From NCBI GenBank assembly GCA_046349315.1, contig JAXMCQ010000034.1:1-41128 (forward strand): a DNA stretch of 41,128 bases, written 5' to 3'. Shown here one piece after another: positions 37,541 through 41,128 of this stretch (its first letter is position 1; each line of letters starts with the position of its first letter). A model generated the notes under the pieces. That model saw only the letters and a program-made list of their open reading frames with translations, made no database searches and was not told where the DNA came from. The translations under genes and the position numbers were made by a program. The DNA comes from JAEUMG01 sp046349315 (GTDB taxonomy: Bacteria; Pseudomonadota; Alphaproteobacteria; Rhizobiales; Aestuariivirgaceae).

Positions 37541-37761
37541 TTGGCAGGGCTTGACCCTGCCATCCAGTTCGATGGCCGGCTCGGTGGCCGGCCAGAGCGG
37601 GAGAGGAGAGGGTCAAGCCCAATCATCAGCGTGGAAAGCGCGCGACGGGGCCAGTCCCCTTCTTGTCATCCCCGCACGTGTTGCGGGGATCCATTGTGCC
37701 GATTCTCCACCGTCGGAAGATCGGCTCGATGGATTGCCGGGACAAGCCCGGCAATGACAAG
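37541..37761. repeat. Cluster of palindromic intergenic repeats
   Basis: Fills the gap between two minus-strand genes. GGCAGGG-CTTGA-CCCTGCC is at 37543..37561, and GGGTCAAGCCC near 37610..37620 is the inverse of its core. Unit A (37663..37694) reads TTGTCATCCCCGC...GCGGGGATCCAT. Unit B (37729..37761), on the minus strand, reads CTTGTCATTGCCGGGCTTG then TCCCGGCAATCCAT. They are opposed copies of one palindrome design with compensated stems, around an inner GCCGAT/ATCGGC stem. Confidence 0.85.
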
Positions 37762-37774
37762 ATTTGGGCGTTCA

Positions 37775-38914
37775 CTAGCTGAACTCTGCCGATAAGGCCG
37801 CGAAGGCCGCAAGATTGAGATGATCGATGCTGTCCTTCACTGGTTCCGGCTGCGATGAAAACTTGGCGATGACGAGATCGGCATCCGGATCGATGTAGAG
37901 CCACTGGCCATGAATGCCGATGCCCATGAAGGCAGATGAATCGGCGAGATTGTAGAACTTGCTGCGATAGCGGCCCTTCGCGATGAAGTTGGTCATATCG
38001 CCCTTCACCCACTGATCGACACTGCCGCCGGTGCGGATGTCGTCGATCCAGGCGCCGGGCACGATCTGCCGGCCATTGGCGATGCCGCGGCAACGGATCA
38101 TCTCACCGAAACGGGCAAGATCGGCGACCATCATGCAGATGCCGCCGGCGGTGCGCGGCGCACCCGCCGGATCGAGCGTGATATAGGCATCGGACTCTGC
38201 GCCCATGGGCTTCCAGATTCGCTCCGACAGAAGCTCGGCGAGCTTGCGGCCGCTGGCGCGTTCGATCACCCAGCCGAGGAGATCGCTATTGGGCGAGCGG
38301 TAATGGAAGCGCTCGCCATGCGGATGGGTGTTCTTCTTCAGCCGTGCGAGGAAGTCACGCGTCGTCTCGAAGTCGGGTCGGCGCGGATTCCAGCCCGTCG
38401 CCTGGCGGTAGCGCAAATAGAGTTCATCGGGATTGAGGTAGTCCTCGTTGAACTGCAGCGACACCGTCATGTCGAGGAGATGGCGGACCGTGACATCGCC
38501 ATAAGCGGATTGGCCAAGCTCGGGGACATAGCGCGTGACCGGCGCGTCGGGATCGAGAAGGCCATCGCCCCACAAGACGCCGGCCAATATCGCCGTCACC
38601 GATTTCGAAACCGAAAACAGGATGTGCGGCTCGCGCGAGCATTCGGGATTGCGATACCATTCGTGCAGGACCGCGCCCTGATGCAGGACCAGCCAGGCAT
38701 CGGTGGAGGTCGCTTCGAGATAGGCCGCGATCGTGGTTTCGCCCCCCGATGGCAGTGCGACGGGCAAGCCGCCGAAATCATGAAGGGCGCGCGGTAACGG
38801 CTCCGATTGGCCCGAGGCCGCGATATTCGCGGACGGGATCAATTCGCGCACGCGCGTGAAGCTCGCGCGGTTATAGGGCGGCAGGCGCCAGTTTCCGAGG
38901 TTAACGTTGCTCAT
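37775..38914 (-). CDS. Serine hydrolase of the beta-lactamase/PBP fold (class C-like)
   Basis: 379 residues from the ATG at 38914. The nucleophile motif SxxK is at S101-K104 (ILFSVSKSVTAILAGVLWGD). The second motif YxS is at Y205 (HYRSPNSDLLGWVIERASG). Further typical blocks are VTVRHLLDMTVSLQFNEDYL and a C-terminal GIGIHGQWLYIDPDADLVIA in place of the KTG strand. It is most like 6-aminohexanoate-dimer hydrolase/esterase (NylB-type) members rather than true beta-lactamases. No signal peptide is visible, so it is probably cytoplasmic. The substrate is unknown. Divergent from the DUF2259 gene. Confidence 0.88.
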   Translation of the reverse strand: MSNVNLGNWRLPPYNRASFTRVRELIPSANIAASGQSEPLPRALHDFGGLPVALPSGGETTIAAYLEATSTDAWLVLHQGAVLHEWYRNPECSREPHILFSVSKSVTAILAGVLWGDGLLDPDAPVTRYVPELGQSAYGDVTVRHLLDMTVSLQFNEDYLNPDELYLRYRQATGWNPRRPDFETTRDFLARLKKNTHPHGERFHYRSPNSDLLGWVIERASGRKLAELLSERIWKPMGAESDAYITLDPAGAPRTAGGICMMVADLARFGEMIRCRGIANGRQIVPGAWIDDIRTGGSVDQWVKGDMTNFIAKGRYRSKFYNLADSSAFMGIGIHGQWLYIDPDADLVIAKFSSQPEPVKDSIDHLNLAAFAALSAEFS

Positions 38915-39017
38915 TTCGGGTGCGGACACGGGGTTGATTTCTCCTTGATGCCTGGAGGCTGGCGGAATAGGCCAGATGTGCCCGCAAAGGGCAACCGCCT
39001 TGCAAAGCCGGAGATCC

Positions 39018-39746
39018 ATGGTGACCACCCGCATTCTGACGATCCTCTTCGCCCTCCTCCTCGCGGCACCCCTGGCCGAGGCCGGCGACTACGCCTATCG
39101 CGACATCATCGGCTTCTCGCCCGATGGGCGCTATTTCGCCTTCGAGGAATATGGCGTCCAGGACGGCTCGGGCTTTCCCTACTCCAATATTTTCGTGATC
39201 GACGGCACCACAGATGACTGGGCCGACGGCACGCCGATCCGCCGGCGCATCGATGATGAGGCCACGCCCCTGAGCAAGGCCCGCAGCGAGGCACGCGCCA
39301 AGGTGGATCCGATCCTCAAGAAGCTTGCCATTGAGCCGCGCGGTCTGTTGGTGGTGAGCAATCCGGCGACCGAACTTTCCGCCGATCCCTATAATGTACG
39401 GTTTCGGTTGAACGACTTCTTCAACATGCAGGAGCGCGCCTGGAGCTTGCGCCTGACCCCGATCTCGCTTCCGGAGCCCGCCGCGAAATGCGAAAGCTTC
39501 GGCCCGGTCAAGGGTCTCAAGCTGGAACTGACCAATCCCGAAGGCAAAACCGATGTGATCGCGCAAGACAAGTCGATCCCGGAATCGCGTTTCTGCCCGA
39601 GGGATTATGCGATCTCCGATGTCATCGCCTTTACGCCCGAAGGCGGCGAGACGACGATTGCCGTTCTGCTGAGTTTGTTCCGCCAGGGCTTTGAGGGCAC
39701 CGACCGACGCTTCATCGCGGTGACGACGCAGGTGAGCGACCGCTAG
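39018..39746 (+). CDS. DUF2259 exported protein
   Basis: 242 residues from the ATG at 39018, with GGAG six bases upstream. Signal peptide (TRILTILFALLLAAPLAEAG), then the family opening DYAYRDIIGFSPDGRYFAFE and EYGVQDGSGFPYSNIFVIDG. The C-terminal half repeats the beta pattern and ends DYAISDVIAFTPEGGETTIA followed by a conserved VLLSLFRQGFEG. DUF2259 proteins are predicted periplasmic, with WD/Kelch-like strand repeats; the function is unknown. Its stop codon shares the CTAG tetranucleotide with the stop of the convergent CDF gene. Confidence 0.85.
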   Translation: MVTTRILTILFALLLAAPLAEAGDYAYRDIIGFSPDGRYFAFEEYGVQDGSGFPYSNIFVIDGTTDDWADGTPIRRRIDDEATPLSKARSEARAKVDPILKKLAIEPRGLLVVSNPATELSADPYNVRFRLNDFFNMQERAWSLRLTPISLPEPAAKCESFGPVKGLKLELTNPEGKTDVIAQDKSIPESRFCPRDYAISDVIAFTPEGGETTIAVLLSLFRQGFEGTDRRFIAVTTQVSDR

Positions 39747-40678
39747 ACGACATTGTCCGGCGCCAGCCGGCAGTCATCCCCGCATTCGATTTGGATCGTC
39801 GGATGGACGATCTTGAAGCGATGCGACAGATCTTCGGCGACACGCATCAGGAAGGCATCGCCGGGCGCGCCCGTTGGCATCACCAGATGCGCGGTAAGGG
39901 CGGTCTCGGTCGTGCTCATGCTCCAGATGTGGAGGTCATGCACCTGGGCGACGCCCGGCAGGCTGGCAAGGTAGGATTTGACCTTCGCCGTATCGATTCC
40001 CGAGGGCACCGCATTGAGCGTCATGGCGATCGACTCGCGGAACAGGCCCCAGGTTCCCCAGACGATGATGACGGCGATAACGAGGCTGACCGCCGGATCG
40101 ACCCAGCTCCAGCCCGTGAAAAGCATCACCGCGCCCGCGACCACCACACCGGCCGAGACCCCGGCATCCGCCGCCATGTGGAGATAGGCCCCCTTGATAT
40201 TGATGTCGCCCTTGCGGCCAGAAGCGAAGAGCCAGGCGGTAACGCCGTTGATGACGATGCCGATCGCCGCGACGATGATCACCGTCATGCCCGCGACCGG
40301 TGCGGGCTCTGAGAATCGCCGCAGCGCCTCCCAGGCGATGCCGCCGGTCGCAACCAAGAGGAACACGGCATTGAGCAAGGCGGCGAGAATGGATGTGCTG
40401 CGCAATCCATAAGTATAGCGCTCGCTTGGCGGCCGCTTGGCGAGCATGCTCGCGCCCCAGGCGATGACCAGACCCAGCACGTCGGAGAGGTTGTGCCCGG
40501 CATCGGCGAGCAGCGCCATGGAATTGGCAATGAAGCCGTAAAGCGCCTCGATCGCCACGAAGCCGAGATTGAGCGCGATGCCAATCGCAAAGGCGCGGTC
40601 GAAACTGGCCGGCGCATGCGAATGCCCGTGGCCGCCATGCGCGTGGCCGGCGTGACTATGGTGATGCTCGTGACTCAC
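39743..40678 (-). CDS. Cation diffusion facilitator (Zn/Cd/Co efflux, ZitB/CzcD-like)
   Basis: 311 residues from a GTG start at 40678. The N-terminus is His-rich (HEHHHSHAGHAHGGHGHSHA), as in ZitB/CzcD exporters. Six membrane helices carry the two metal-site motifs HxxxD, at H62-D66 (ADAGHNLSDV) and H167-D171 (YLHMAADAGVS). A cytoplasmic C-terminal domain follows (GVAQVHDLHIWSMSTTETAL, ending CGDDC). It exports Zn2+ or similar ions using the proton gradient. The start was set by the His-rich beginning; a longer upstream frame is not family-like. No metal-responsive regulator adjoins. Confidence 0.93.
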   Translation of the reverse strand: MSHEHHHSHAGHAHGGHGHSHAPASFDRAFAIGIALNLGFVAIEALYGFIANSMALLADAGHNLSDVLGLVIAWGASMLAKRPPSERYTYGLRSTSILAALLNAVFLLVATGGIAWEALRRFSEPAPVAGMTVIIVAAIGIVINGVTAWLFASGRKGDINIKGAYLHMAADAGVSAGVVVAGAVMLFTGWSWVDPAVSLVIAVIIVWGTWGLFRESIAMTLNAVPSGIDTAKVKSYLASLPGVAQVHDLHIWSMSTTETALTAHLVMPTGAPGDAFLMRVAEDLSHRFKIVHPTIQIECGDDCRLAPDNVV

Positions 40679-41020
40679 GAAAGGGCCCCTAGCATGAACG
40701 CGGGATTCGCGCACGGGGCGGAATACTGTCCAGGCTTCCTGATTGTGCGGCCGATAACAGATGAGGGGGCAAGGTCTTCGGACCACCGCCCCCTCTCTTT
40801 TGCCCGCGATTCCCCTCACGGTTGGAGGGAAGCTACAGTGCGTCGGCCTGCCCGGTCAACGTTTCAATTGTGGCAAGGGGATTTTGCGTCAGCTTCGGCG
40901 CAGGCGCGGAAAACGAGGCCATCGCAATTAATCTGTATACGGATCAACTTTGATTTTTCGCGCCCAAACAAAAAAGGCGCCGGTGTGACCCGCGCCTTGT
41001 TTTGTCGACATTGGCTTGCT
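40679..41020. other. Intergenic region upstream of the CDF gene
   Basis: 342 bases with no gene. It holds the CDF leader (AGGGG near 40691) and the terminator at 40964..40998 that ends the small gene to the right. No metal-regulator operator was recognised. Confidence 0.4.
40964..40998 (-). terminator. Intrinsic terminator of the small membrane-protein gene
   Basis: AAGGCGC pairs with GCGCCTT around an 11-base loop, followed on the minus strand by TTTTTTGTTT. It lies 22 bases past the stop of the 34-aa frame at 41021. The plus strand also has a short T-run, so it may work both ways. Confidence 0.75.
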
Positions 41021-41125
41021 TCAGATGACCCAGCGCACCATCGCCATTGCGACGACCACCAGGGCGAGGCATCCGACGAACGTGATGATCGCACGTTCGC
41101 TAATCACAGGTTCTCTACGTATCAT
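41021..41125 (-). CDS. Tiny single-pass membrane protein (34 aa)
   Basis: A 34-residue frame: a polar N-terminus (MIRREPVISER), then one membrane helix (AIITFVGCLALVVVAMAMVR). A clear intrinsic terminator just downstream (40964..40998) supports a transcribed gene. The ATG is three bases from the window edge, so the ribosome-binding site and any longer N-terminus cannot be seen. The function is unknown. Confidence 0.5.
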   Translation of the reverse strand: MIRREPVISERAIITFVGCLALVVVAMAMVRWVI

Positions 41126-41128
41126 GTC

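Overview
The window is a GC-rich chromosomal segment of an alphaproteobacterium, most likely of the order Hyphomicrobiales (Rhizobiales). The evidence is the housekeeping block sdhE-mfd / recG / DUF502 / TPR-SPOR / glmS-glmU, an ExoR-like Sel1-repeat protein, a lineage-typical 246-residue protein with an MHWNYAIERNR-type N-terminus (32653..33393), and paired palindromic repeats of the kind scattered through rhizobial intergenic DNA. I cannot name the genus.

Layout. 1..5950 is metabolic and envelope: the 5' part of an acyl-CoA (propionyl-CoA) carboxylase beta chain, an ExoR-like protein, ilvD, and an overlapping pair DUF898 membrane protein + M48 metalloprotease. 6129..8858 is a Tat-exported amidohydrolase gene carrying six clustered indels, divergent from a Crp/Fnr-type regulator with a perfect palindrome between them. 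9177..20528 is a core block: repair (mfd, recG), succinate dehydrogenase assembly (sdhE), a DUF502 membrane protein, a periplasmic TPR-SPOR protein, and the UDP-GlcNAc pathway (glmU-glmS).

After a tRNA-Lys(UUU) at 20718 the DNA becomes accessory in character: a secreted PAN-domain protein, a radical SAM protein, a frameshifted GH8 glycosidase, three small proteins, an overlapping pair of SABATH-like methyltransferase and haem-dependent N-demethylase-like protein (24953..26958), a secreted glycine-rich repeat protein, TerB-like/DUF202 genes, an NAD(P)H oxidoreductase, a short MgtE-type transporter, and a lower-GC two-gene insert (DUF488 + an unknown partner that may bind nucleic acid). The right end has a lipoprotein alpha/beta hydrolase, a PrnB-like haem protein, a beta-lactamase-fold hydrolase, a DUF2259 protein, a CDF metal exporter and a tiny membrane protein with its own terminator.

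The best leads for something undescribed are the methyltransferase/N-demethylase pair, the DUF488 two-gene module, the amidohydrolase/regulator/operator unit, the Gly-rich repeat protein, and a terminator-ended intergenic stretch with an anti-Shine-Dalgarno motif that could be a small RNA. No CRISPR array, integrase or complete insertion sequence was seen.
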